From NCBI RefSeq assembly GCF_023101765.2, contig NC_064212.1, positions 8,742,001 to 8,806,000 on the forward strand: a stretch of 64,000 bases of DNA, read 5' to 3'. How positions within the stretch are numbered: position 1 is the first letter of the stretch; each line of letters begins with the position of its first letter. Source of the stretch: Spodoptera frugiperda. Lineage: Eukaryota > Arthropoda > Insecta > Lepidoptera > Noctuidae. The notes below the pieces were generated by a model that saw only the letters and a program-made list of their open reading frames with translations, was not told where the DNA came from and searched no databases. A program made the translations under genes and the position numbers. Shown here one piece after another: positions 32,190 through 42,829 of this stretch.

Positions 32190-34241
32190 TTATTCGTTAG
32201 CACTCGACTCTTCGATCGTAGTCATATTCGGATCTATGGCAAGGTCTAAGTGCGACTTGTGACTACTCGTTAAAGTGTTAATATTTGCATCTGCCTCCGA
32301 GCTACCTTCGCCCTCCTTCGGCTCGGCCTCGTTCGTTGTTTCTTCCTCAGCAGTAGCATTGGACTCATGCAATGCAGCAGCTCCTTCCTCAACTTCAGGT
32401 ACATTTTGTGCTAGCGTTGGAACTTCGATTGTTATAATCTCATTTTCAGTTTCTTTGGGGGATTCCGCTACTTTATTCTCTTCGAGTGGCCTAAATATTT
32501 CTTGTAGCGAAGAAACTTTCTTCTCTGTGGGAATTATTCTATTTAAATATACTAATATGTCTGACAGTGAAACAATTCCTACTAGTTTATCTTCTTTATT
32601 TACTAACAATAATCGATGACTCTCAGTTCTAACTATAACTTCTAAGGCCTCATATAACGTAATACTTGAACGACATTTTTGTAACTTCTCTTCCCAGTCT
32701 TTCTTTTTATTTCTTACTTCACCTATGGTCAACGACAAATTCGAATATAATTTTTCACTCACTAGATTTAACACTTCATATTTTGCATAAACATCAATAA
32801 GCGTACCGTTGTCGTCTAATATCGGTAAAGCCGAAACATCTTTCTCTAACAACAATTGAAATGCCGTCTTAATACTTGTTTCGTCAGTTACAGACACGAT
32901 GTCTTCAAATGTTCCAATTTTCAACTCTGTTAGAGTCTTATGGAAGAAAGTTAATTCTGGAAATTCATTAAGATACACAAACAAAAACCTTAATATTCTC
33001 TTATGTGACAAAATGTAAAGAACATCCCCATTGAATGGATCGATCATTAACAAGCGATGGACACGGTTCTTGTGGAGTAAATTAATGGCGTCGTGGAGTG
33101 ACTGATCAGGCCCAACACTACACAAAGGCTTACGCGTTGATCGTAACAATTTTCTCCATGTATGGAGAGTATGGCGTTCTAAATCTTCAACTGATAAATT
33201 TTCTTTATCTAGATAAAGAAGAATCCTTATAAAATCTGTCACTGTTATCATACCAACAAGAAGCTTTTTGTTAGCATCCCAAAGCGGTGCAGAGCGAATA
33301 CCATGTGATATAAGTGTGGGAAAAGTCTTTCTGACAAAAAATTGTGTATCAAATATAATGACTTTCGCGGACTTTGGTAAAATTTCATAACATTTATGAT
33401 ACTTAAAAAAATTTAGTAAGAGCCTAGTTTTATCCCTACCACCTATGGATATTTGGACGATAGATAAGTAAGGGTCATATTTAGGTAGGCCGCGTACTTC
33501 CCTAAACATCTGCTTTGCTTGCGATGGATCTAAAGAAGCGTATGAATTTTTATGATAAGTAGGTGAAGTCGTTTCAATAGAAGACCGACGAACTTGTTTG
33601 TTGCTTTTCTTCTTGACTGGATCTGCAGTAGACTGGCTAGCTTCCGCGTGAGGCTTGCTACGGAAAATATCCATCACCCTCGTAATGGGGCTGTACTTGC
33701 GGGATGAGGCTCCAGTTACTGTGTGGTAATACTTCTTGTGGGAATCTTTATTGTCAGCATATTGCTGGTCATCTTGACTTTCAGGGGCTTCTTGGGTTTC
33801 TGTCGTTTTTGCTTGTTTCGGCGGATATTTCTTAGCATCACTTTTTCTTCTTAAACGAAATATATCAAAAATAGAGCTCCGTGGACTAGACGACGTGCCA
33901 TGAAAAGTTTCGTATCCTTTCTCGGGTGCTGACTGGCGCTCCGCACTGGATGCCCGGGACGTATCAGCAGGCCTTTCCTTAAATATTGACCTAACATGGG
34001 GCCTTTGTGACTCGACACCTCGTGTGCCAAAATGGACCGTATGTACATTGCTATCTGCTACTCTAGAAGGAACTTTTTCTTCTGTATTGGGTAATGTGGT
34101 AACAACAAATCTCTTTCGCTCACCAACAACAGTTTGATTTTGCGCTTCCGAATGCTTTTTCTTTTTGTTCTTATGTTTCGCCTTGCCATGTTTGGTCGGT
34201 GATTCGGTCGTCGCAGATTCATTTTCTAGAATTGGATCCAT
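32190..34241 (-). CDS. AMPK gamma-subunit paralogue, intronless (683 aa)
   Basis: The protein contains two Bateman modules (four CBS repeats, about residues 283-570) typical of the regulatory gamma subunit of AMP-activated kinase (SNF4A-gamma/PRKAG). These bind AMP, ADP or ATP and tune the alpha catalytic subunit. Visible family signatures: FFKYHKCYEILP, GIRSAPLWD (R316), VTDFIRIL (D336), NRVHRL (H395, R396), YILSHKRILRFL, GTFEDI, SALPILDD, ESHRLL (H542, R543) and SLSDILVYL (D561). The N-terminus (1-280) is Ser/Lys-rich with two similar IFDIFR / VMDIFR motifs, as in long gamma isoforms. The C-tail (570-683) is acidic. The first in-frame ATG is at 34239-34241. The frame opens slightly upstream without an ATG. 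In the third CBS repeat the usual Arg before VSALP is Asp (D468) and the usual Asp of the xDVINL motif is Glu (E489). The whole CDS lies in one exon, unlike the multi-exon canonical insect gene, so I infer a retrogene that stayed open. Confidence 0.9.
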   Translation of the reverse strand: MDPILENESATTESPTKHGKAKHKNKKKKHSEAQNQTVVGERKRFVVTTLPNTEEKVPSRVADSNVHTVHFGTRGVESQRPHVRSIFKERPADTSRASSAERQSAPEKGYETFHGTSSSPRSSIFDIFRLRRKSDAKKYPPKQAKTTETQEAPESQDDQQYADNKDSHKKYYHTVTGASSRKYSPITRVMDIFRSKPHAEASQSTADPVKKKSNKQVRRSSIETTSPTYHKNSYASLDPSQAKQMFREVRGLPKYDPYLSIVQISIGGRDKTRLLLNFFKYHKCYEILPKSAKVIIFDTQFFVRKTFPTLISHGIRSAPLWDANKKLLVGMITVTDFIRILLYLDKENLSVEDLERHTLHTWRKLLRSTRKPLCSVGPDQSLHDAINLLHKNRVHRLLMIDPFNGDVLYILSHKRILRFLFVYLNEFPELTFFHKTLTELKIGTFEDIVSVTDETSIKTAFQLLLEKDVSALPILDDNGTLIDVYAKYEVLNLVSEKLYSNLSLTIGEVRNKKKDWEEKLQKCRSSITLYEALEVIVRTESHRLLLVNKEDKLVGIVSLSDILVYLNRIIPTEKKVSSLQEIFRPLEENKVAESPKETENEIITIEVPTLAQNVPEVEEGAAALHESNATAEEETTNEAEPKEGEGSSEADANINTLTSSHKSHLDLAIDPNMTTIEESSANE

Positions 34242-34316
34242 ATCCAAATATGAGTAACAAAATAATGCTTTATACCTTTATCTTGTAGCATAATCCAGGA
34301 AAATGTCTATCATTAC

Positions 34317-35948
34317 CTGTAATAGAATGAAAGGAATATTAGTAAAACGTAGTTCATAACTTACTTTACTACGTATGAGGAAACTATACCTATTTTAGAT
34401 CAATTATGAGAATATATCTACAAACATGTTAAATTGTAATTGATTGTTTACGGTAACTATCAACTATAATTGTATGATAATTAGTTATTGTTAACTCAAT
34501 ACAATTTATCTACCAGATCCTAATTTATAGTTATAAATATTGTACAAACTACTAAGTACATGATCAAATTACATTTGTCAGGAACAAACATTAAATGAAA
34601 ATATAATTTCTGTATAATTATTAACTAAACTTTTGTGGCAGAGATAGGCAATTTCAATAACAATACAGTACCTAAAATTGGCTAAAAGCGAAAACACTAC
34701 CTCGTCAGTCGTACATAAACGCGACAGCAAGACTAGTATAGCTGATTTTAAAATTCTCAACACCAGACTCCGAATTGATATCCGAAAGTTATCTATAGTA
34801 GGTAATAAGCACACATTCTATTATAATACAGTGATACTAATATAACGAATGACATAAGCGTTACTTCAAAAACTACAATTATTGCACGCCTTCTATTAAG
34901 TTACCCCACTCCTCTAGGAATATTGAGAACAAGCAACAGGTAACAAATTCATATTCAGAATGAAACTAAACTATCTACTCGTTTTAGCACTACGGAATAA
35001 AAATAAAATAACCTTGAGTGAGTTAAATTATTTCAGTATCAAGCCATCGTCTAGTTATCTAAAACTATCGCCGATCGACATAAAGTTTTTCACATTAACT
35101 GTTTGATGAGATGAGATTTTTCAACGTATTGTTATAAAACCACTCACTCTACGACACGTGCCAATATGCTACACTATGCTATACTACTTCGTCATAGGTG
35201 CCTACTCTAATACAGCTCAAACATACCAATAAGTTTCTATACCCAGATGCCTCGGACTGACGTGTTATATTTCTTTGGTTGGAACACCATATTTGAAGTG
35301 TACGGATTTAAGATTTTCCAGTAATTTAGACGTAGGTTTCTGAAGCAAAAACTGCATGACCTAGTTTAAATAAATGAACAATTCAAAGAGTTCAGCACTC
35401 ACACAAGTCGGAAAGGAGTTCGGAAAATTTTCCATAATTTATTGGCGAACAATCGTATTCATAAATAGCATAAATGAGCATAACGTTTTACAATCACATG
35501 TATTGACATGTAAAGTACCGTATTTGCTCATCTTTATGTCACTTGAAAAATCTATATAAACTGATGACTCATTAACGTTTATTATCAGTAGTCATGTTAC
35601 AAACGTGGTCTATCAACTATGTCACTTCGCGATTTAACTGCCGCATAAATTAATCCTACAGCTCCCATATCGTTGCTAAGCAACGCAATGCGCCAAATGC
35701 ACCTATTTTACTACACGCGTTAGCTATTTGCTGTTGCATTGCGTAATCTGCAGAATTCGTTCTTATTGTAGCCTCATGATGACTTCCAAATTTAATTCAC
35801 AAACAATATAAATAAGAAACATCACCACTAACATTATAATATTCGGCACATTAACACGGTTTTGCTAAGTCTATATTTGACACCATTTCACTGATCAATA
35901 CTTTTATAGAGCAAGAACTGTGCGATACTGAATGAACACAAGACGTAC
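34317..35948 (-). other. predicted 5'UTR intron of the AMPK-gamma gene
   Basis: On the minus strand a branch-like TTACTAAT and a pyrimidine-rich tract end in TTCTATTACAG, placing an acceptor at 34317/34316, 75 bases upstream of the ATG. A strong donor CCAG/GTACGT sits at 35949/35948. If used, they join a short upstream non-coding exon to the single coding exon. No other gene was seen inside this interval. Predicted by motif only. Confidence 0.45.
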
Positions 35949-36200
35949 CTGGCGTCACTGAGAGCTTCATGTTTTTAATGCAACAAACTTCACGCACTGA
36001 TTTCTTGCAAGACGGTTACTGTGTGTTTTATAGGGGCTGAGCACTATTTTACTGGGGTCGCGTGTTATTCCCGACGATATTGTGTGCGGCCATGTTGGTT
36101 GTCAAATTACGCGAGGGTTCGTGGGGCGACATCTGCCGTCGGGCAAAGGGATCGCGTCGCAGGGCGGCACGCCAGCCAAATCGGAACGGGTGGGAATGTT
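35949..36200 (-). promoter_or_regulatory. GC-rich promoter and possible non-coding first exon
   Basis: A GC-rich, CpG-containing block (densest 36055-36190) precedes the predicted donor at 35949 on the minus strand. Its position suits a promoter plus 5'UTR exon for the AMPK-gamma paralogue at 32190-34241. Short frames in all phases overlap here without recognisable content. The DIRS element begins less than 200 bases further upstream. Confidence 0.4.
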
Positions 36201-36383
36201 ATCATTGTTTGAACCAAGCGCAGTTGACTTTCAATTCGTGAGATGTCACGGCGAACTGATTTCAGATTAAAGTCGTCAGGAATTTGTGAAAGATGCAATA
36301 CGACTAGGATGTGAGTAGCTTTGGTAGTTGCCATCAGTTAATATAAAACATAAACATTATTTATCTCTCATTCGTCATTCATC

Positions 36384-36589
36384 TAATTAAATAGTCAAAC
36401 GAACTTACCTGTAAGTGAAGTTCGACTGTAATTATTCTTGTTGTTGCATTGTCCGAAGATGATTAGGAAAACAGTTGTAGTCTCGGCGTTAGTCCGTGGC
36501 GTCACACATAATTTTAAAGATTAAAAGCTTAAATTTCTGAACGCAGCCATGCACATTGGCAACACTGCGTCTGCAACACTAATTTCATT
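36384..36589 (+). repeat. left inverted terminal repeat of DIRS element
   Basis: 36430-36589 is the reverse complement of 41274-41431 with small differences (an indel near the GTCCGAAGATG stretch). The outermost 36384-36466 (83 bases) has an exact reverse complement in the internal complementary region at 36672-36754, so it belongs to the element. Confidence 0.85.
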
Positions 36590-36671
36590 AAGTTCATAGC
36601 CATTTATTGGTTTTACAACATAGGGTTCATGTTTATATTTATATAACATGAAGGATCTGGGTAGGGTGGGA

Positions 36672-36799
36672 CTAATCATCTTCGGACAATGCAACAACAA
36701 GAATAATTACAGTCGAACTTCACTTACAGGTAAGTTCGTTTGACTATTTAATTATACTTGTTGTTGCATTGTCCTCTATGATTAGGAAAACAGTTGTAG
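36672..36799. repeat. internal complementary region of DIRS element
   Basis: Two abutting arms that overlap by a few bases. 36672-36754 is the reverse complement of the left end (36384-36466). 36751-36799 is the reverse complement of the right end (41383-41431). This arrangement is specific to DIRS-type elements, where the region is thought to template the joining of the ends of the replication intermediate. Confidence 0.88.
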
Positions 36800-37029
36800 A
36801 TGTTTAAAGACCAGTTGTAAAAACAATAACCATTTGTTTAAAAATAACAATCAACAGAGTTATTTTTTAAAAAATATACACTTCTTAATTAAATATATAA
36901 CTGAACAGTTATATATCTATTAACTGCGTAATTCAAACTAATTCCAAATATCATTCACATTGTTGAAGAAAAGGTTCTAAGAAAACTTTTATTAATTATT
37001 GGTCTGTTATGAAAAAACTTGCAAAAAAT

Positions 37030-37290
37030 TTAAGACTCTCCAATCCAAGCAGCCGTTCGTCGTATTTCATCAATACTTCCCCACTTGCTGAAAACTGCTA
37101 ATGTTGTTGCATGTCGGGTACTGTGTGTTGAAAATACACTAGTGTCAATTCCACTCTCTTCCATGGCTCTTTTGACCCAACGGCTGATTGTACTGAAGCA
37201 CACAGCTTTATATGGCTCCTTTGTAGATACAAATAAGCTAGTACTTTTAAAATCACGTAAACCCTTTGTAACTTTTAAATTGTTGACCAC
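37030..37290 (-). pseudogene. DIRS tyrosine recombinase, C-terminal part, broken
   Basis: An 86-codon fragment with FVSTKEPYKAVCFSTISRWV, ESGIDTSVFSTHSTRHATT and a DEIRRTAAW segment, typical of DIRS tyrosine recombinases. The HxxR of the active site (HSTRH) is retained. A stop after IGES cuts the frame. In the bases beyond the stop, where the nucleophilic Tyr should lie, the reading is Phe/His instead. Upstream N-terminal recombinase sequence is not readable as an ORF. Confidence 0.8.
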
Positions 37291-38910
37291 CGCAGTGGCT
37301 GGACATACTCCTTTCCTAGCATTAAAGAAAAGGATCAGTTATAAAAAGTTGACCCTGTTTGGTCCTAAAGTCTTGATCAATCTATCTTTTACAAATATAT
37401 TGATGAATTGATTAATACAGTCTTGTTTAATCATTATATTAATAATATTAATCAGGGCTACTGTTTGAGCCCTTTAACCCGTGGCCAACGTTAATAAGGT
37501 TTTCTTGGTAACAATCTGCAGATAATTCTTTCTCTAGAGTATAATTCTTTTCAATATAATCAAGTACAAAGACATATCCCAAGTATTATTATATTTGGGT
37601 TTGGGGGTCTTAATTTAAAAAATCCCTTGAACAATCTTTTGATCTAATGATCGGTATCCAAATGTGGTCCTATAACTAATGATAGAGCTAATCTTACGGA
37701 ATTCAAATTACCATATGTTACTAACTGTAACTCTTTCATTGAATCACAAAGTACGGTACTGAATAACTTCAGTAATGGTAGGCTTAGTAATGTTTATATT
37801 TATGGATTTAAATACTTAGCCTATGATACTAATGCACATGCATGCATGATTTGCATGATTCAAAGTATCTTTAGATATTGAATTCATCAAAACAAGAACT
37901 GCTTCATCACAAATTCCTAACTCTATGCTTTCCTGATAATGCTTCTACCATCAATACCACTTTTTTATAAAAGGGGTGTAACAATCTGGAATTATGCAAG
38001 ATAAGGACTTAGAAGGTAAAAATATAACAGGTTCCTTAAACAATAATCTAATAACATTAACAATAACCACTGAGTGACCCAATGGGGCACAACTATTATA
38101 CCTGTTGCTTTGTCTGTAATTTATTTTCTAGGGTTTTAAGAACCATAGAGAATGGAGGAGAAATAATAAATAAAATAAGCTGTATTTAGTCCAAGGAATG
38201 GTGAAAGCATCAACTGCAACAGCTCCTAGGTCTGGTTGCCATGACATATAAGTGCAACACCTTGCATTAGTATATATCAATAACCTTTGGATTGTTTATA
38301 TTGCTCAGTTCCCATTTTGTAATGTCTATCTTCCTATCTTCCTTCTAGACTCAAAAAAGCTATCACACTATCTTTAGTGTTTATGTAATTAGCATCAAAC
38401 AATAGTCTTTTAAAATTCACACCATTGCCAAATATTCTTAGAAATCCTATGTAAAAAATTATATTAAATTCCTCCTAATCTATTTATACATATAGGTTAC
38501 AGCAGTAATATTATCACTATTTCTTCATTTATAAGCAAACATTTTTAAAACAAAAAAGGCAGCTATTCATTCCAGTGAATTTATGTGAGCCCTAGACTCT
38601 TTAATTAGCCTAAATTCTAACTTTAATCATAATTTTATACAGTAATTCTTTTATAAGCTTGGAAAAAACAATAAAAGAATATATTTCTTTCCTTTTCAGT
38701 AATGTTAAGAGTCATATCTATAGTATTGTATAGTAACAATAAAAGTTACAGTTGTAACATCACACTTAACTATTCTCTTTGCTCGGCTAACTATAAATCC
38801 TAATGTTTTTAGTAAATTCACAGTTGCTTGTATGTTTTGTATACACTGTTGTTATAACAATTTTGTTTATGTAACATAATAACATAGTTGTTTCATATAC
38901 TTAAAAAAAA

Positions 38911-39297
38911 ACAAAAAGTCATCTAAATAGATAACTGATATACAACCTCTTTCTCTTAAGAAAACCATCATTGGTTCATGATTTTTGTGAATGTTGATGG
39001 AGCCGTACAAAGGCCCAAGAATAAAACATAAGTATTTAACTGATAGTGTTTTCCTTGAAAAATAAATCTTAAATATTTCTCACTATCCTTGTTGATACTT
39101 ATCATATAACAAGTATATTTCAGATATAAGATGACAAGAACATCATCTTTTTGTAAAAACTTGCACACTGTTCGGTACTTTCCAATTTGAAATATTAGTT
39201 TAGTATTAGTTTCAACAAAATTATTTAAATTCTTTAAACTTATAACAAAACGAAAAGTTCCATTGCTCTTTTTAACAAGGAAAATAGGTGAACACAA
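38911..39297 (-). pseudogene. DIRS reverse transcriptase, broken
   Basis: The 109-codon frame at 38968-39297 includes SPIFLVKKSNGTFRFVI, a KYRTVCKFLQKDDV segment, KYLRFIFQGK and GLCTAPSTFTKIMNQ, which are DIRS RT signatures. A stop follows MNQ. The next catalytic motif, YLDD, is at 38918-38929 but in another frame. In motif A the aspartates are replaced (ILYLKYTC), so the enzyme is dead. Confidence 0.8.
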
Positions 39298-39405
39298 TGA
39301 ATCTTTTTACAGGTTTGCAAGTTTGTATTGCTTTCATAGCAAGTACTTAACTGGTTAATTTCTGCGGTGATCTGTAAAGATTCTAGTTCAGAAAACCTAT
39401 CATTT

Positions 39406-39555
39406 TGAGTACAACTCTGGTATGGTTTACTATGCAAAAGGATTGAATATCCTGCAACCCAACCGAGAATAATTGGATCTTGAGTTAAACTCTGGTGTGG
39501 TTTATCACACAAAGGGGTTGAGTATCCCGCAACCCAACTGAGAATAATTGGATCC
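39406..39555 (-). repeat. 75-bp tandem duplication in DIRS pol linker
   Basis: Two units, 39406-39480 and 39481-39555, of exactly 75 bases (25 codons) repeat a DPIILxWVAGYS..KPxQS segment that normally precedes the DIRS reverse transcriptase. The duplication is in frame but diverged, so it is old. Confidence 0.8.
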
Positions 39556-39595
39556 TGAGTTATCAAGTTTTCAATTATTTAAGTGGTAGTTAAGT

Positions 39596-40005
39596 CTACT
39601 CACCTGTTGGTTCATTTGCGTTGAGGTTGACTCCTCTTGCTCTCCCTGGTCCTGACTGCTGCTGGTGTTCTGGGTGACGGCCCCCCCTCTTTTTAGCATC
39701 TGCCTGAGGAGGACCCCGCCAGTTTAAAGCTTTATTATTATTTATTTTAGGAGTACCTGTCTGAGGCACCCATGTACTTCGCTTTGTAGTGAACCTTTTT
39801 GTTTCAGCCACCTCAGTTCTTGACCAGATCTCTTGACTGATCTTGCTGTTCTGATCTCTTCTCCTAGATCTTCACCAAATAGATAGATTTCTGTTCCAGA
39901 TTGCAATAGAAAATCTTTCACATTTTTATTTATAACTGATAACAGGAGGGACTTACGTCTCTTTCTATCTAAATTTATAGTCACAGAGTAGGATTGGAGC
40001 ATCAT
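39596..40005 (-). pseudogene. DIRS gag-like remnant, frameshifted
   Basis: Two overlapping frames (39742-40005 and 39596-39811) together give a DIRS gag C-terminal pattern: a charged DRKRRKSLL segment, YLFGEDLGEEI, then an NWRGPP..RGG..QQSGPGRARG nucleic-acid-binding-like tail. The change of frame near 39750-39810 shows a frameshift. N-terminal gag further right is not readable with confidence. Confidence 0.65.
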
Positions 40006-40556
40006 TCAGTATTCTAATGATATCCATCTATGTCCTTAATTATCTCTCATGCACATTTGAAGACATGAACCCAGACATGCCAAGGCTGTTGAGGTTTGTT
40101 TCTGTTTTGTTTGTATCATTTGGTCACACTTCTGGGATTATTAATCATTGATTGTAGTGCTTACCTCCGGGTTTAACAAAAGATGCACCATTAATTTCAT
40201 GTTGGAGAACGGTAAATTTTCATCAGTATGCCATTCCCCCAATCACCTTTGTGCTATTTGTTTGTGTAACTCTCCTCCTACTCTCACCAGCTGTGACTTC
40301 ACACCTTATATGTCTATTACCTGAGGATCCAACATCTCTTCATGTGGTAAGACTTCAGGTAATTCTCATAAAGATTCTATATTTTCCACATTTACATCTT
40401 GTTGTACAATGTACATATGTATCATTTTGTTGAGCATTGCTCAATTCTATGCATTCATTATCCGGAGGGACATTTTCAATGCCTTCCTCCATGTAATGTG
40501 ATAATGTTAATGGTGTCTTTCCAGTTTCTGGAAGTAAAACACAATGCAAGCTGTGC

Positions 40557-40613
40557 TTATGGTACAGCATGTGACTTATGGTACAGCATGTGGCGTATGG
40601 TACAGCATGTGGC
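40557..40613. repeat. 19-bp tandem repeat, three units
   Basis: Three units containing GGTACAGCATGTG start at about 40561, 40580 and 40599, in the 5' part of the DIRS element. Confidence 0.8.
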
Positions 40614-40629
40614 TTTCGCCACATCACAA

Positions 40630-40845
40630 TATAACCATGTAAGTTCCCGCAGAACTTCCCTTGAAGGTTATAAAGACTCAACCGCGTGTGCTCCCACAGA
40701 ACACCCCAGAGGTTGATTATTTGATAGCTTAGCAAGACTCAACCGCGTGTGCTCCCACAGAACACCCCAGAGGTTGATTATTTGATAACTTAGCCATTGT
40801 AGACCACGTACGCCCCCGCAGGACGTCCCACAGGTCAGGCCAGTT
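40630..40845. repeat. minisatellite of about 60 bp in DIRS 5' region
   Basis: Two near-identical 61-bp units (40673-40733, 40734-40794; start AAGACTCAACCGCGTGTGCT) are flanked by a diverged unit on each side (from about 40634 and about 40797), sharing the pattern ..CGTxxGCxCCCxCAGxACxxCCC. Four units of one ancestral repeat. Confidence 0.7.
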
Positions 40846-41273
40846 CTTGCTAGAAAATAACCGGCCTTGTAAATGCTCGTGCGATTCCTTGTACATAAGT
40901 ATCTATCGCGCATGAAATAGCAAAATGTCGCCGCGTCCTTTACATACACATGCAAAGCGCAAGACGCCCAGGCACAAAAGTAAAAACACACGTTCTTTAA
41001 ACGGTGTAGCGTTAAATGTTTTGCTGCATAGCGAAGCTATAAACTTTGTTGCAAACTTGCAAAAGATGAAAGGCCGGCCATTTTCGTACCATCATCGCTC
41101 GAATCGGAGCTCAAAAGTCCTATGCGATTTTCAAGTTTCTTCAATTGCTTTCACAGTTTAGATCTTGACTCCGACTTTATTTTTCCCATATTACAGTTTT
41201 AGAAACACTTATTTTAACTAAAAATTGGTAAAAAGGTGGGAACACGTGACGCCGTTACGTGACATAAAATCCG

Positions 41274-41431
41274 AATGAAATTAGTGTTGCAGACGCAGTG
41301 TTGCCAATGTGCATGGCTGCGTTCAGAAATTTAAGCTTTTAATCTTTAAAATTATGTGTGACGCCACGGACTAACGCCGAGACTACAACTGTTTTCCTAA
41401 TCATAGAGGACAATGCAACAACAAGTATAAT
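41274..41431 (-). repeat. right inverted terminal repeat of DIRS element
   Basis: Reverse complement of about 36430-36589. Its outer 49 bases (41383-41431) are also the reverse complement of 36751-36799 in the internal complementary region. Confidence 0.85.
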
Positions 41432-42699
41432 ATATAATTATGATCAACATATTTACCTGAATTGCTCAATTTCTTTTTTGATTCCAATTTAAATTTCTAT
41501 ATTTTTTCCCGGCACAACCAGCGGCTAGCAAGGAGACTTACATGAATGCCAGAAATCTGAATGTCATAGGAAGTCAACAACGAAAGATTACTATCAGCTC
41601 TACAAGTTAATATGAAATCTAGGAAACATCTAGAGGAGCATTATTGTTACTCGGCACCTATGACACGCGAAACGACATTATTTAGAATTACAATAACTGC
41701 AACAATTAAACGTACATATGTATAATGCGCATGTACCTATTCTTAAAAGAGTGCATGTTATCTGTGATGGAGACGATAACATCAAGTTGAGCGATGGCGA
41801 ACTTAACATACTTGATAATCTTGGAAAATATTTGTTTCATGCTATATTAACGACGTCATCAAACTGATGCCGCGCCTGTAATTATTCTAAAGGTAAAATG
41901 TAGACAGGACTTGTGTTGGTCAGAGTTCATTGTATTAGTTAACCTGAACTAGAATCTTTTAACCCCTAAAAATACCTAGTTCAGCATAACTTGTAGTATA
42001 CAGAGTCATCATCAACCAGTCATGACAGTCCGCTTGCTGTCTAGACAGCAGAGACCAGTTTTGGTTATGGGATCTGCTCTCGATTAATCCCTTATTTAGT
42101 AAGCTCTTACGATACCTAAACCCTTGCCCACGTGGCAAGGCGAAAATGTAAAAAATAAATACATACATATATCTGATTCTGTAGCAAACATACACAAAAC
42201 CTCGATCTCAATTTCATGCATGTTTTTAACGTGACTTGGAATAAGTAAAATGTACTTTAAACAAAACTATTAAGACATAAAATATGCAGATGGATATGTA
42301 CGTAGTGTATTTTATAGCATACCATTTACCGACAAGTAAGTAGATGCATCAATAAACTAAACATCGTGCAATAAAAAAGAATAATGAGAGTAACATTGCT
42401 TGAAGGGCAAAACCAATGAATTTTATTGGATGTGTACCTACGTAGCAATAATCTGAATGTATATTATGACAGGCCGAGCGTCGTGACGAATCTCGTGTCA
42501 TTGAAAAATCGTTATAATAATATTATATCACTAAATAAACATACAAACAAATATATTTTACTGAATATCAGTTTATCGCAGATGTATTTACGCCAATGGA
42601 TAACGAAGTATGAGCAATGTGACATATTTAAGCTGAAATTATTCATAGGTACCTATGATAGAGATAATTATGTAGCTACAGTTTTTTTTTTGGAAAGAG
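41432..42699. other. non-coding stretch
   Basis: No gene or repeat end recognised. Confidence 0.4.
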
Positions 42700-42829
42700 A
42701 ATATCATCCAATGATTTCTTCCGCCTTGGGTGAGAGTCAGCCTATTACTGATTAAAACTACACCGTTTCTACTACTGCTTTTCGAGCCGGAGCCCCGGTA
42801 AACCGCTAGGTAGTCCTCAGCTTCTGGAT
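42700..42829 (+). repeat. dispersed repeat (family B)
   Basis: ATCATCCAATGATTTCTTCC, GCCTTGGGTGAGAG, CTACTGCTTTTCGAGCCGGA, GCCCCGGTAAACCGCTAGG: motif order of a common lepidopteran interspersed repeat. A shorter, diverged relative is at 49150-49230. Confidence 0.5.

Larger units (their letters stand above)
36384..41431 (-). mobile_element. DIRS retrotransposon, decayed
   Basis: About 5 kb with the full DIRS layout read on the minus strand: inverted terminal repeats (41274-41431 and about 36430-36589), gag remnants (39596-40005), a linker and reverse transcriptase (38911-39566), tyrosine recombinase (about 37000-37290), and an internal complementary region (36672-36799). Its two halves are complementary to the outer parts of the left and right ends. 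DIRS elements copy via a circular intermediate and insert with a tyrosine recombinase, so they make no LTRs or target duplication. Frameshifts, stops and lost catalytic residues make this copy non-functional on its own. The RNase H zone between RT and recombinase (about 37290-38900) was too degraded to recognise. Confidence 0.85.

Noticed and set aside
32275..32619. 114-codon plus-strand frame
   Set aside because: Antisense of the acidic, low-complexity C-tail of the AMPK-gamma paralogue.
34242..34247. Start of the AMPK-gamma frame two codons upstream
   Set aside because: That codon is TTG, not ATG; the first ATG in frame is at 34239-34241.
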